Assembly: GCA_902461565.1 (NCBI GenBank)
Contig: CABPYL010000009.1
Span: 1 to 64,000, forward strand
Source of the DNA: an uncultured Porphyromonadaceae bacterium
Lineage (GTDB): Bacteria; Bacteroidota; Bacteroidia; Bacteroidales; Muribaculaceae
Reading direction: 5' to 3'
Length of the DNA: 64,000 bases
The translations under genes were made by a program, and so were the position numbers. The notes beneath the pieces are model-generated. The model saw only the letters and a list, made by a program, of their open reading frames with translations. It ran no database searches and was not told the origin of the DNA. Numbering within the stretch: the stretch's first letter is position 1; the number at the start of each line of letters is the position of its first letter. Below, piece after piece: positions 16,510 through 26,081 of this stretch.

Positions 16510-17418
16510 ATGTTTCTCCAGATACCAGAATCACCGATAGCGCTGCCCGACAGCATCCCTACCGTAAAGCAGGAAATTTCCATGCTTAAATCACTTCCGC
16601 TCGACGAAGTAATATCAAAAATTGTCAACGGGGCGGTAACCCTCGTTATAAATCTTGCTATCGCGATAGCGATATTTTATGGCGGCCGCTTCATTATCCG
16701 GAAAATACATAACCTGCTCGAAAGTATATTCAAGCGCCGCAACGTAGACCCCTCGCTTGCAACGTTCCTTCTCCACATGGTGCAGGTTGTGCTGTACTTT
16801 ATCCTGATTGTAACGATAATCGGTATTCTCGGCATCGAGACCTCCTCGTTCCTGGCTCTGTTCGCCTCCGCCGGCGTTGCAATCGGTATGGCACTCAGCG
16901 GCACCCTCCAGAATTTTGCCGCCGGTGTGCTGATATTGCTGCTCAAGCCCTACAAAGTAGGCGACTATATCGAGGTCATGAGCTATTCCGGTACTGTTCA
17001 GGAGATTCAGTTGTTCCACACCGTAATAACCACGCCCGACAACAAGTCGATAATCATTCCTAACGGCTCGCTCTCCACTGGCTCGGTGAACAACTATTCG
17101 CGTGAGGCATACCGCCGCGTAGACTGGACTGTAGGCATATCATACGGAGACAGCGTTGATGTTGCCCGCGCGCGTATCCTCGAGCTTCTCGCATCCAACA
17201 CTGCCGTTATCCAGGATATCGACGGCAAAAAGCCGGATGTAAAGGTTTCGGCGCTCGCCGACAGCAGTGTCAACCTCCGCGTAACGGCATGGGTGCTGTC
17301 CGCCGACTACTGGGGCGTTTTCTTCGATATCAACGAAAAAATATATAACGAGCTTCCCAAGAGCGGCATAAACTTCCCTTTCCCGCAGCTCGATGTACAT
17401 GTAAACCCTAAAGTATGA
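16510..17418 (+). CDS. mscS: Small-conductance mechanosensitive channel (MscS family)
   Basis: MscS opens under membrane tension and releases solutes during hypo-osmotic shock. The protein has TM helices at about 37-57, 88-105 and a pore-lining TM3 near 112-135 with the Ala/Gly-rich AGVAIGMALSGTLQNFAAG motif. After it comes the beta domain (VGDYIEVMSYSGTVQEIQLFHTVI, IPNGSLSTGSVNNYSR) and a C-terminal alpha/beta domain. The length of 302 is about that of E. coli MscS. The annotated start abuts the upstream stop; an internal ATG at 16582 would also give a complete channel. The identification is firm; the start is less certain. Confidence 0.94.
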   Translation: MFLQIPESPIALPDSIPTVKQEISMLKSLPLDEVISKIVNGAVTLVINLAIAIAIFYGGRFIIRKIHNLLESIFKRRNVDPSLATFLLHMVQVVLYFILIVTIIGILGIETSSFLALFASAGVAIGMALSGTLQNFAAGVLILLLKPYKVGDYIEVMSYSGTVQEIQLFHTVITTPDNKSIIIPNGSLSTGSVNNYSREAYRRVDWTVGISYGDSVDVARARILELLASNTAVIQDIDGKKPDVKVSALADSSVNLRVTAWVLSADYWGVFFDINEKIYNELPKSGINFPFPQLDVHVNPKV

Positions 17419-17422
17419 CATT

Positions 17423-19561
17423 ATGCGTAACTTTCCCATCATAGCTATGGCAACCATATTTGCCGCCACCGGCTGCGGCAACCGACATAACCCGTCCGCC
17501 TATCCTGCCGCACCGCAGGACAGCACCATATACACCTGTTTCGGTATTGAGGTAGCTGATCCATACCGTCCTTTGGAAAACGATACAGCCGCAGCAACAC
17601 TTGAATGGGTCAAAGCCGAAAATGAAGTTACCAGGGCTTATCTCGACAAGATACCGTTCCGCGGCAAGCTCCACGCTCGTCTCGACGCCCTCAACCGTTA
17701 CACCCGCAACGGTCTTCCCTGGAAAGGTAACGACGGCAAGTATTACTATTTCGCAAACGACGGGCAACATAACCAGAGTGTTCTGTACCGCATGGATACG
17801 CTCGAAAGTCAGCCGGAAGTATTTCTGGACCCCAACAAACTCAGCGACGACGGCACAGTGGCACTGACGGGAGTTTTCCAGAGCACCGACGGCAAGTACA
17901 CGGCTTATACTATATCGCGTTCCGGCAGCGACTGGACCGAAATATACGTGATGGACACTGCTACAGGCGCTCTGCTTCCCGACCATATCGAGTGGGCCAA
18001 ATTCACCGACGCGCAGTGGAAAGGCGACGGTTTCTACTACAGTGCCTATCAGGCGCCTGAGGCCGGCAAGGAATTCTCTAATGCCAACGAATTCCATAAG
18101 GTATATTACCATAAGCTCGGCACACCGCAAAGTCAGGACAAAATTGCATACGAAGACCCCGAACAGCCTCTGCACTTCCATACTGCGGCAGTTGCAGAGG
18201 ACGGCAGCGCAATCGCAATTCTTGGCGGTGGCGAAGGCATAGGCGAATCCGTTATTCTTGCCGACCTCCGCACCGACAGCGGATGGAAAACTATGGAAGC
18301 CAGCCAGAACTATCTCAACCAGATTGTGGACATAGTAGACGGCACAGCCTATGTGCTCACTTCCAACGGTGCTCCACGCAATCGTTTTGTGGCTGTAAAA
18401 GCATCCAGTCCTGCAAAGGATAACTGGAAAGAAATCATCGCAGAAGACCCTGACGGTGGCGTTCTAACATCGGTACAGTTTGCCGGCCCAGACCACTTCA
18501 TCGCCGTTTTCGACCGAGATGCCTCCAACCACGCCTATCTGTATTCCGCTGACGGCAAGAGAATCCGCGAAATCGAGTTCCCTACCTACGGCACAGCCTC
18601 TTTCTCGTCCGGACGTAAGGAAAATGATGTTTTCTATTCTTTTTCGTCCTTTGTATATCCGTCCACGATATACAGCTACGACATCGCGTCCGGCGACAGC
18701 AAGCTATATAAAACCACAGAGATAAATAATTTTAACCCCGAAGACTACATCACCGAACAAGTGTTCTACACCTCTGCCGACGGCACTAAGGTTCCCATGT
18801 TCACTGTACGGCACAAGGATGTGAAGCCCGACGGCACCAACCCCGTATACCTGTACGGCTACGGCGGCTTCAACATAACGCTCAACCCATCGTTCAACCC
18901 CAACCGCCTGCTGTGGCTCGAAAACGGAGGCATCTACGCCCAGGCAAACCTGCGCGGCGGAGCCGAATATGGCGAAGACTGGCACCTCGCAGGCACAAAA
19001 ATGCAGAAAGAAAATGTTTTCAACGACTTTATCGCCGCAGCCGAATACATGATTCAGAACAACTGGACCAAGCCCGAACTGCTAACCATAGAAGGCGGCA
19101 GCAACGGCGGTCTGCTTGTGGGTGCTACAGTAAACAAACGTCCGGACCTTTTCAAGGTTGCCATACCTCGAGTGGGCGTTATGGATATGATGCGCTACCA
19201 CCTCTTTACAATCGGTTGGAACTGGGCCGCCGACTACGGCACATCCGAGGATTCCGAGGAAATGGCCCGCTATCTGCTCGGCTACTCTCCCCTGCATAAC
19301 ATCCGCAATGACGGTACTCCTTATCCCGCCATTCTTGTAACGACCGCCGACCACGACGACCGTGTTGTGCCCGCACACAGCTTCAAATATGCGGCAGCAC
19401 TCCAGGCCGCCGACACAGGCGACGCGCCAAAACTTATACGCATCGACAGCAAAGCAGGCCACGGCGCCGGCAAGCCCATCGCTAAGGTTGTGGACGAATA
19501 TGCCGATATTTATTCCTTCATCTACGAGAATCTCGGCATAACACCCGACACGGCAGAATGA
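17423..19561 (+). CDS. Prolyl oligopeptidase family serine peptidase (S9A), lipoprotein
   Basis: A 712-residue exported peptidase that cleaves short proline-containing peptides after Pro. The N-terminus is a lipoprotein signal ending ATGC (Cys18). Residues about 30-430 contain the N-terminal segment and seven-bladed propeller; the alpha/beta-hydrolase domain follows. The nucleophile is Ser560 in GGSNGG. The acid is in TADHDDRVVP and the His in KAGHGAGKP. It starts 4 nt after mscS and its stop overlaps the next lipoprotein gene by 4 nt (ATGA). Its export fits a role in periplasmic or surface peptide processing. Confidence 0.95.
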   Translation: MRNFPIIAMATIFAATGCGNRHNPSAYPAAPQDSTIYTCFGIEVADPYRPLENDTAAATLEWVKAENEVTRAYLDKIPFRGKLHARLDALNRYTRNGLPWKGNDGKYYYFANDGQHNQSVLYRMDTLESQPEVFLDPNKLSDDGTVALTGVFQSTDGKYTAYTISRSGSDWTEIYVMDTATGALLPDHIEWAKFTDAQWKGDGFYYSAYQAPEAGKEFSNANEFHKVYYHKLGTPQSQDKIAYEDPEQPLHFHTAAVAEDGSAIAILGGGEGIGESVILADLRTDSGWKTMEASQNYLNQIVDIVDGTAYVLTSNGAPRNRFVAVKASSPAKDNWKEIIAEDPDGGVLTSVQFAGPDHFIAVFDRDASNHAYLYSADGKRIREIEFPTYGTASFSSGRKENDVFYSFSSFVYPSTIYSYDIASGDSKLYKTTEINNFNPEDYITEQVFYTSADGTKVPMFTVRHKDVKPDGTNPVYLYGYGGFNITLNPSFNPNRLLWLENGGIYAQANLRGGAEYGEDWHLAGTKMQKENVFNDFIAAAEYMIQNNWTKPELLTIEGGSNGGLLVGATVNKRPDLFKVAIPRVGVMDMMRYHLFTIGWNWAADYGTSEDSEEMARYLLGYSPLHNIRNDGTPYPAILVTTADHDDRVVPAHSFKYAAALQAADTGDAPKLIRIDSKAGHGAGKPIAKVVDEYADIYSFIYENLGITPDTAE

Positions 19562-20517
19562 CGACAAGGAAAGTAATCCCGCTCTGCCTCTGTCTGAGCG
19601 CCATGATGCTCGGAGGTTGCTTTACAGGTGTGGAAAGCACTCCGCGCATCGATGACGCGGCTGTAAAACGCGAACGCGCCGCCGGCATAACGGCAGAGCA
19701 GACTTTTCTTTCCGATGTAAAACCGGAGCCACCATCGCAATGGCGCCCCGGCAAGGTTTTCCGCGTTACCGACAACCGCATCAGCCGCATATTCACCTCC
19801 GGCGCATCGGGCGCCGACAGCCTTCGCGGAACCGATCTGCTGTTTATCGGAACATCACCGGCCCGGTCTCTTACTGGCGATGACGCTACAGACATACGAT
19901 TCGCCACCCGCAACGGCCGACAACTGAGTTACCGTCTTGCCGCCACCGATGCAGCACGCCTCGACACTATGCAGACGCTCGAGATTCCATTCACCATAGA
20001 CCTAAGTCTGGTGGAGAATATCGACAAGGCACTCCGGGGCAAAGAATACTACATACGCACCAACGCATGGTACGGAACCGACGGATTACGTCAGGAAAAC
20101 GGCCTGCGCCACATTCTTGTGAAGGTGGACAGCGTCGTACCTGGCGATGCCTATTTCCCGGCCCTGGTATGTTTCTCGGTAAGCCATCCGGAGCTGAACC
20201 GACGTACCGGCAACCACGAACACGCCGTCTTCATGTCGGTAGGTAATTCCAAATCTGCCACACGAAACTTCGATGTACTTTTTTCGTTCGATAATCCGCG
20301 CAAAGCGCATCCTGAAATCAGCGACGACGTGTGGGAGCTTATCATATCCTCGAAAGTACGCGAAGGAATGAGCCGTGAGGAATGCCGCATGGCCCTCGGA
20401 CAGGCCCCGGAAATACTGCGCACGCCAAGCTACGGCGGCATGCGCGAGGTATGGAGCTATTCCGACGGAATTTTCCTTATCTTCGAGGACGGATACCTCA
20501 CACGATACCGTCTGTAA
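19558..20517 (+). CDS. Lipoprotein of unknown function
   Basis: A 319-residue lipoprotein with a lipobox ending LGGC (Cys21). The mature protein begins with a region containing GKVFRVTDNRISRIF and later HILVKVDSVVPGDAYFP. The C-terminal 60 residues (GMSREECRMALGQAPE, VWSYSDGIFLIFEDGYL) resemble the SmpA/OmlA-like or BLIP-like module found in many envelope lipoproteins. No enzyme motif is visible. It overlaps the prolyl oligopeptidase gene by 4 nt, so the pair is co-translated, and ends 13 nt before the first metallo-hydrolase. Confidence 0.83.
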   Translation: MTTRKVIPLCLCLSAMMLGGCFTGVESTPRIDDAAVKRERAAGITAEQTFLSDVKPEPPSQWRPGKVFRVTDNRISRIFTSGASGADSLRGTDLLFIGTSPARSLTGDDATDIRFATRNGRQLSYRLAATDAARLDTMQTLEIPFTIDLSLVENIDKALRGKEYYIRTNAWYGTDGLRQENGLRHILVKVDSVVPGDAYFPALVCFSVSHPELNRRTGNHEHAVFMSVGNSKSATRNFDVLFSFDNPRKAHPEISDDVWELIISSKVREGMSREECRMALGQAPEILRTPSYGGMREVWSYSDGIFLIFEDGYLTRYRL

Positions 20518-20530
20518 TACCGGAGGACCG

Positions 20531-21325
20531 ATGAAACTCGTATTTCTTGGCACTGGCACATCCACTGGCGTTCCGCAGTTGCGTTGCAACTGCCCTACCT
20601 GCACGTCGTCCGACCCGCACGACAAACGTCTGCGGGCTTCCGTAATGATTCAGACCGAGGAAAAAGCACCGTGGATCCTGATAGACTGCGGACCCGATTT
20701 CCGCCAGCAAATGCTGAACAACGGCAGTCCGGACCTGGCCTGCGTTCTGATAACCCACACACACTACGACCACGTAGGGGGTATAGACGACCTACGCCCC
20801 TATTGCCCTACCGCCCCCGACGGCCACTTCCCGGTATATTGCCGCAAGGACGTAGCCACCGACCTGCGCAACCGCATACCTTATTGCTTTGCCAGGAAAC
20901 TGTACCCCGGCGTGCCCACATTCAACATCCACGAAATCGACGCACCGAAGCCTTTTACAATCGAAATACCTGGATTCAAACCTGTGGAAGTGAAACCGCT
21001 CCGCATTATGCACGCGGCGCTTCCGATTTTGGGTTTCAGAATCGGGAAACTTGTATATATCACCGACTGCAGCCACATGCCGCAGGAAACGCTCGACGCA
21101 ATCCGTGGTGCAGACGTGCTCGTCATCAACGCACTGCGCCACACCGAACATCCATCACACATAAACCTTTTACAAGCCCTCAATGTTATAAAAGAGACCG
21201 GACCGGTACAGGCTTACCTTACCCATATGTCGCATCAGATGGGTCCGCAGGCAGAAGCCGAGAAACTTCTGCCACCGTGTACAGCCTTTGCCTTCGATGG
21301 TCTTACCGTCGAAACAAACGACTAA
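20531..21325 (+). CDS. Metallo-beta-lactamase fold hydrolase (PhnP/RNase Z-like)
   Basis: I place the start at the ATG giving MKLVFLGTGTSTGVPQ, since this is where the family begins; an upstream in-frame extension overlaps the previous gene and has no family match. The 264-residue protein has the metal site ITHTHYDHVGGIDD (HxHxDH), further His near LRIMHAALPILGFRI, and the late TDCSHMP and LTHMSHQMG elements. CxxxCNCPTC near residue 20 resembles the structural zinc site of PhnP. PhnP-like enzymes hydrolyse cyclic phosphodiesters. The substrate here is unknown. Another protein of the same fold follows 10 nt later. Confidence 0.88.
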   Translation: MKLVFLGTGTSTGVPQLRCNCPTCTSSDPHDKRLRASVMIQTEEKAPWILIDCGPDFRQQMLNNGSPDLACVLITHTHYDHVGGIDDLRPYCPTAPDGHFPVYCRKDVATDLRNRIPYCFARKLYPGVPTFNIHEIDAPKPFTIEIPGFKPVEVKPLRIMHAALPILGFRIGKLVYITDCSHMPQETLDAIRGADVLVINALRHTEHPSHINLLQALNVIKETGPVQAYLTHMSHQMGPQAEAEKLLPPCTAFAFDGLTVETND

Positions 21326-21335
21326 ACAAACATCT

Positions 21336-22070
21336 ATGGCTACAAAAGTTACTTTCCTCGACAATTCGGGATTCCTTCTGGAAACCGAAAAAGAATTTTT
21401 GGTGTTCGACCTATACAAAGACCCCGCCCATGCTGTTGAAAAAGCACTTGAGCGCGAACCCGAAAAACCCGTGGTATTCTTCGTATCACACAATCATCCC
21501 GACCACTTCAACACCGACATTTTCAATCTCGGGCAGAACCACAGGCGTATATACGTACTGTCCAACGATATTCCCACGCGCGAAATTCACGACGATATGC
21601 CTATCGACTGGATGAGCGCAGGCGACATTATCGAGGGAATATTCAATGACATCAAAGTACAGGCGTACCATTCCACCGACGCCGGCGTGAGCTATCTTGT
21701 TACACTCGGCGACGGCTCCACAATTTTCCATGCCGGCGACCTCAACTACTGGCACTGGGACCGCGAGTCCAGCGAAAGCGAGATACAGAAAGCCCACAAC
21801 GCCTACACCGTTATTGTAAACCGCATCGCATCCGAACATAAGGCTATCGACACGGTATTCTTCCCCGTGGATGTACGCATGGGTGCGAACTGTGCCGCCG
21901 GCGCCGAACAGTTCCTCGAAGCAATTGAAGTGAAGAACTTCTTCCCGATGCACTTCAAGGGCAGCTACGAACAGGCATGCGATTTCCAGCACTACCGCAT
22001 ACCTACCTACGTGGCCGAGCGAACCGCCATGCACTGTCTTCACAAACCCGGCGAACACATATCCATCTGA
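21336..22070 (+). CDS. Metallo-beta-lactamase fold hydrolase, UlaG-like
   Basis: I choose the ATG giving MATKVTFLDNSGF rather than an upstream one inside the previous gene. The protein (244 residues) has HNHPDHFN as the metal-binding HxHxDH-type motif, IFHAGDLNYWHWD with a further His and Asp, and PMHFKG near the end. This is the layout of UlaG-like and related metal-dependent hydrolases, but the substrate is unknown. It is cytoplasmic. A terminator hairpin follows at 22089-22124, ending the run that begins with the clostripain-like gene. Confidence 0.86.
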   Translation: MATKVTFLDNSGFLLETEKEFLVFDLYKDPAHAVEKALEREPEKPVVFFVSHNHPDHFNTDIFNLGQNHRRIYVLSNDIPTREIHDDMPIDWMSAGDIIEGIFNDIKVQAYHSTDAGVSYLVTLGDGSTIFHAGDLNYWHWDRESSESEIQKAHNAYTVIVNRIASEHKAIDTVFFPVDVRMGANCAAGAEQFLEAIEVKNFFPMHFKGSYEQACDFQHYRIPTYVAERTAMHCLHKPGEHISI

Positions 22071-22088
22071 GAAAACAGCATACAACAC

Positions 22089-22124
22089 CACGCCGGGCCC
22101 CGTGTCCGGCGTGTATATGTTTTT
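22089..22124 (+). terminator. Intrinsic terminator after the metallo-hydrolase genes
   Basis: Arms CACGCCGG and CCGGCGTG form a strong hairpin, followed after a few bases by TTTTT. Confidence 0.6.
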
Positions 22125-22160
22125 CCATATCCCTCCATCACAACAAAACGTTTCTACATC

Positions 22161-23117
22161 ATGCCACAAACACGTCAGACCGTACTTACAGCGGTTGCCA
22201 GCTGCCGTGCTCCGCTGTTGTCGTTCACACCTGTAACAGCAGAAAGCATACCGGCAATCCAAAGAATTCTGCCGAAAAGCGGCTCGCGCAGCTGCGATTA
22301 TACTGTAGGAGGCATTATAATGTGGGCAAATCTTTTCGACTACCAGTACTGCATTGTTCAGAACACGCTTTTTATAAAGAGTCTCAGCGAGGACGGCAGC
22401 GGCCGCACAGCATTCCTTGTTCCGGTAGGAGACATGCCCGTTCAGCGCAAAATCGAGCTTCTGCGAAGCTACTGCCGCTACAACGACATTCCCCTGCTGT
22501 TCACTGCCGTTCCCGAAGACATTATCGACAGCCTCCGACCTTTCAGCCCCACCGCCATTACAGAGCTTACCGACTGGGCCGACTATATATACGATGCCTC
22601 CGCCCTGGCAAACCTTACGGGAAAAGCGTACAATAAAAAACGTAATCACGTAAACCGTTTCATTGCCGACAATCCGGGCTATATACTGGAGGAGATAACC
22701 GAGGATAACCGCAGCGAACTGCAAAGTTTTTTCAATGGTCTCGGAATCGAATCAGCAAAGGCCGATCCGGAAATGGCTGAATTCGAATGGGGTTGCTGCT
22801 CAGATGCCATCGACCGCTTCGGGGAATACGGCTTTACGGGCGCTCTGCTCAGACAGGGCGACGGCAGAATAGCCGCATTCACTATGGGAGAAATTACCGG
22901 CGACACGCTTGTGCTTCATATCGAAAAAATCGAGCACCTGGTACCCGGCGCCGGCGAGGCAATCAACAAATTTTTTGCAGAAAAGATGCTCGCGCAACAT
23001 CCGTCGCTGCGGTATATTAACCGCGAGGACGATGCCGGCGATCCCGGACTGAGACAGGCAAAACTTTCCTATCACCCCGCTTTTATGCTCAGGAAATTCA
23101 ACGTTGAATTTGTCTGA
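22161..23117 (+). CDS. DUF2156 (phosphatidylglycerol lysyltransferase-like GNAT) protein
   Basis: A 318-residue soluble protein of the DUF2156 group, which has two acetyltransferase-like folds and is related to the catalytic domain of MprF lysyl-phosphatidylglycerol synthase. Visible are the KRNHVNRFIADNPGY element and, later, GEITGDTLVLHIEKIE and EAINKFFAEKM. The free-standing protein lacks the MprF membrane domain, so it need not modify lipid. I do not know its substrate. It lies downstream of a terminator and is probably its own unit. Confidence 0.85.
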   Translation: MPQTRQTVLTAVASCRAPLLSFTPVTAESIPAIQRILPKSGSRSCDYTVGGIIMWANLFDYQYCIVQNTLFIKSLSEDGSGRTAFLVPVGDMPVQRKIELLRSYCRYNDIPLLFTAVPEDIIDSLRPFSPTAITELTDWADYIYDASALANLTGKAYNKKRNHVNRFIADNPGYILEEITEDNRSELQSFFNGLGIESAKADPEMAEFEWGCCSDAIDRFGEYGFTGALLRQGDGRIAAFTMGEITGDTLVLHIEKIEHLVPGAGEAINKFFAEKMLAQHPSLRYINREDDAGDPGLRQAKLSYHPAFMLRKFNVEFV

Positions 23118-23171
23118 TTCCAATTATCCGGACCACACAGTTATTTTTGCTGAAAAAAAGTTGTGTTTTTC

Positions 23172-23203
23172 TTGCAACATTCATACGATTGTTGATAAAT
23201 TTG
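23172..23203 (+). promoter_or_regulatory. Promoter of the pRiA4b ORF-3-like gene
   Basis: TTG (23172-23174), a 21-nt spacer and TAAATTTG (23196-23203) match the Bacteroidota promoter; about 50 nt of leader follow. Confidence 0.6.
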
Positions 23204-23258
23204 CAGTGAAAATACAGGCGGGACAACACCGCCGCACAGAACTTATAGCAATTATAAT

Positions 23259-23810
23259 ATGATATTCAATTTTCGAATAGTTTCCGACGAAGAGGACCAC
23301 TTTAAACGCGAGATCAAAATCGACGCGACGGCCACCTTCCTTGACCTTAAGAAAGCCATTTGCGAATCGGTAGGCTATGACAAAAACCAGATGAGTTCCT
23401 TTTTCCTGTGCGACCGTAACTGGGAAAAAGAAAAAGAAATAACGTCTGAAGACATGGACACCGAGCCCGATCAGGAAGTATGGCTGATGGACGAATCTGT
23501 CCTTGCCGATTTCATTGATGACGAAGGACAGAAACTGCTCTATGTTTTCGACTATTTCACTGAGCGAGCATTTTTCATAGAAATGACCGAGATTCAGACC
23601 GGCAAATCACTCAGGGACCCCTTCTGTTCGCTGTCCATCGGCCAGGCACCACCCGAATTTGTGGACATGGACGATTTCAACGACAAAATCGACACCAAAA
23701 CCGCAGCAGCAGCCGCTACCGACCTCGACGAGGACTTCTACGGCGAAAGCGAGTTTAACGACGACGAGTTCGATGCCCAGGGCTTCGATGAAATGACCTT
23801 CGACGAATAA
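23259..23810 (+). CDS. pRiA4b ORF-3-like protein with acidic tail
   Basis: A 183-residue protein with the beta-rich pRiA4b ORF-3-like fold (about 1-125). It is recognisable from FRIVSDEEDHFKREIKIDA, a ubiquitin-like start, and the following DLKKAICESVGYD and FFLCDRNWE. The C-terminal 50 residues are strongly acidic and end near DEMTFDE. The family name comes from a plasmid gene next to an insertion element, but close relatives are chromosomal and conserved across Bacteroidota. The function is unknown. It has its own promoter and terminator, so it is a single-gene unit. Confidence 0.83.
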   Translation: MIFNFRIVSDEEDHFKREIKIDATATFLDLKKAICESVGYDKNQMSSFFLCDRNWEKEKEITSEDMDTEPDQEVWLMDESVLADFIDDEGQKLLYVFDYFTERAFFIEMTEIQTGKSLRDPFCSLSIGQAPPEFVDMDDFNDKIDTKTAAAAATDLDEDFYGESEFNDDEFDAQGFDEMTFDE

Positions 23811-23857
23811 TATTTCGCCCTCACAACGTTTCTTCTTCTCCAAACGGCATTCAATAC

Positions 23858-23899
23858 CCCGACGACGGCGTTTGTAAAGCCTTCGTCGGGTTCTTTTTT
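23858..23899 (+). terminator. Intrinsic terminator after the pRiA4b ORF-3-like gene
   Basis: Arms CCCGACGA and TCGTCGGG are followed by TTCTTTTTT, a good rho-independent terminator. Confidence 0.75.
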
Positions 23900-23912
23900 A
23901 TAGCAGCACATT

Positions 23913-25379
23913 ATGTTCGAAGCAATAAACAACTTTCTCACCTCCGGCTGGATATCCACGATATTCGCCTTTGCTGCCATTGCCTCGACCATAATAATAA
24001 TATTTATCATTCTTTCCGAAAACCGCAACCCAGTGAAATCGCTCGCGTGGGTTACGGTGCTGCTGCTCCTGCCTATAGTGGGGCTGATACTCTATATCTT
24101 TTTCGGCCGAAGCATAAAAAACAAGCACATGATATCGCGCCGCAACCGGCGCAAACTACGCCGCAACAAACCGGCTTTCAATACCAATGTGCATCAGCTC
24201 GGTCTTTCCGAAGAAACCGCCCTGCAGGTTAACCTCGGACGCTCCATGCAGGGCGCGATGCTCTTTCCATACAATACCGTGCAGGTGTTCCAGGACGGTC
24301 GGAGCAAGTTCGATTCCCTTATAGCCGACCTGCGGAACGCCACACACACTATCAATCTCCAGTATTATATATTCGAGGAGGATAACATCGGTCGTGAGAT
24401 TGCCGATGTGCTGATACAGAAAGTGCGTCAGGGCGTGAAGGTAAGGGTTATCTACGACCACGTCGGCTCCATACACGTGCGCAACAGATTCTTCCGTCGT
24501 CTGCGTGAGAACGGCGTAGAGGCATATCCCTTCTTCAGAGTATCCTTTCCGATGCTTGCCACACGCATAAACTGGCGCAACCACCGCAAGATATGTATTA
24601 TCGACGGCACCGCGGGATACATAGGCGGAATGAACATTGCCGACCGTTATATCGACGGCAAACCCAAGTTCTGCTCATGGCGAGACACCCACGTGCGCGT
24701 AACAGGCCCGATAGTTCACGAGCTTAACTATTCCTTTGCCGTGGACTGGAACTTTATGTGCGGCGAGCTTATCGATGCCGATCCGGCTGAGGAGAACGCA
24801 AAGCTGATACCCGCGCCCGATGCCGTGCGGAACGTGAGCATGCAGATGCTTACATCCGGGCCCACCTCGCAGTGGAGTAACATCGCCCTGGCATTCTACA
24901 AAGCCATCGCAAGCTCGTCGCGTCGCGTATATATCCAGACGCCCTATTTCCTGCCCACAGAATCACTGCTGCGTGTGCTACAGGCGTCGGCACTATCGCA
25001 TGTGGACGTACGCATAATGCTGCCGCGCCGCAGCGACTCGGCCATGCTGTCGTATGCCTCGGCATCGTACATCTCCGAATGCCTCCGGGCAGGTATCAAG
25101 ATTTATTTTTACGAGCCTGGGATGCTACATTCCAAAACGATGATCATCGATGACGAATTCGTAAGCATAGGCTCCGCCAATTTCGATTTCCGAAGCTTCG
25201 ACTGCAATTTCGAAGCAAATCTGTTTTTTTACAGCCGCGAATTCAACGCACGCATGGCCGACCGTTTCCGCGAAGACCTTAAACAGTGCACACGCGTGAT
25301 TCCCGCCTCCTGGCGCAAACGAAAGATAACCTCACGTGTCGCCGAATCCATTCTGCGGCTGCTCAGTCCAATTCTGTAA
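23913..25379 (+). CDS. cls: Cardiolipin synthase
   Basis: Cls joins two phosphatidylglycerol molecules, or a related pair, into cardiolipin in the inner membrane. The 488-residue protein has two N-terminal TM helices (about 13-35 and 44-66). Two phospholipase D domains follow with HKD motifs at His224 (HRKICIIDG) and His406 (HSKTMIIDD). Length and order match the ClsA type. It starts just after a terminator and is followed 6 nt later by the HD-domain gene. The identification is firm. Confidence 0.95.
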   Translation: MFEAINNFLTSGWISTIFAFAAIASTIIIIFIILSENRNPVKSLAWVTVLLLLPIVGLILYIFFGRSIKNKHMISRRNRRKLRRNKPAFNTNVHQLGLSEETALQVNLGRSMQGAMLFPYNTVQVFQDGRSKFDSLIADLRNATHTINLQYYIFEEDNIGREIADVLIQKVRQGVKVRVIYDHVGSIHVRNRFFRRLRENGVEAYPFFRVSFPMLATRINWRNHRKICIIDGTAGYIGGMNIADRYIDGKPKFCSWRDTHVRVTGPIVHELNYSFAVDWNFMCGELIDADPAEENAKLIPAPDAVRNVSMQMLTSGPTSQWSNIALAFYKAIASSSRRVYIQTPYFLPTESLLRVLQASALSHVDVRIMLPRRSDSAMLSYASASYISECLRAGIKIYFYEPGMLHSKTMIIDDEFVSIGSANFDFRSFDCNFEANLFFYSREFNARMADRFREDLKQCTRVIPASWRKRKITSRVAESILRLLSPIL

Positions 25380-25385
25380 ACCTAT

Positions 25386-26009
25386 ATGTCCATCAACAAA
25401 ACCGACAACACCGAATCGCGCGAGCGTTTTTGCTCGCTTCTGCGCGCCACAGGCCGCGAAAACATCGAATATGTAATAGAAGACCTCGACAGCTGGGGAT
25501 TTTTCGAAGCACCGGCATCATCGCAGGGCCACCATGCGTTCCCCGGAGGCCTGCTGGACCACTCACTGAATGTTTACGACGCCGCTATGGCAACACGCGA
25601 GGCCATGATTGCCATGCGTCCCGACCTGAAGGACGATCTGAAACCCGAAAGCATTGCAATAACCGCCCTGCTCCACGATGTATGCAAAGCCGACTTCTAC
25701 CAGCTTGTAAAGAAAAAACGCCGCAACGAAATCGGCATATACGAAGAAGTGGAATCATACGAAATCCACGACGAAAATTTTCCCGTAGGACACGGCGAGA
25801 AATCGGTGATTCTGCTCCTGCAGTCCGGTCTCGACCTCAACGATGACGAAATTTATGCCATCCGCTGGCACATGGGACCGTGGAATCTTAACCGCGACGA
25901 TGAAAGATTTTATCGCCAGGCAGGAAAAATCACTCCTCTGCAAACGCTCATCCACACCGCCGACACACTTGCGTCCGGAATCATTGAACGTCCGGGGAAA
26001 ACAAGGTGA
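25386..26009 (+). CDS. HD-domain phosphohydrolase-like protein
   Basis: A 207-residue soluble protein with an HD-superfamily metal site: GHHAFPGGLLDHSLNVYD near residues 42-60 and TALLHDVCKADFY near 95-108, the latter containing the HD pair. A later His is in AIRWHMGPW. HD proteins of this small type act on nucleotides or related phosphates. The middle contains EIGIYEEVESYEIHDENFPVGHGEKS, which fits a substrate lid. The exact substrate is unknown. It is translated close after cls. The ORF ends about 130 nt before tRNA-Gly. Confidence 0.82.
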   Translation: MSINKTDNTESRERFCSLLRATGRENIEYVIEDLDSWGFFEAPASSQGHHAFPGGLLDHSLNVYDAAMATREAMIAMRPDLKDDLKPESIAITALLHDVCKADFYQLVKKKRRNEIGIYEEVESYEIHDENFPVGHGEKSVILLLQSGLDLNDDEIYAIRWHMGPWNLNRDDERFYRQAGKITPLQTLIHTADTLASGIIERPGKTR

Positions 26010-26081
26010 CGATATATATTTTTGAATATCAAAACATTAATTAAAGAGCTAAAAATTTCTTCAAAAAAAGTTGCCGAAAAA

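Noticed and set aside
20375..20530. N-terminal extension of the PhnP-like hydrolase
   Set aside because: The extension overlaps the upstream lipoprotein gene and lacks family similarity; the protein begins properly at the ATG at 20531.
21486..22724. A 412-codon minus-strand frame opposite the UlaG-like and DUF2156 genes
   Set aside because: It spans two real genes and the terminator between them, and its Cys/Val/Gly/Tyr-rich sequence is typical of antisense GC-rich frames.
23259..23810. The pRiA4b ORF-3-like gene as evidence of a mobile element
   Set aside because: Despite the family name, this type is chromosomal and common in Bacteroidota; no inverted repeats or transposase lie around it.
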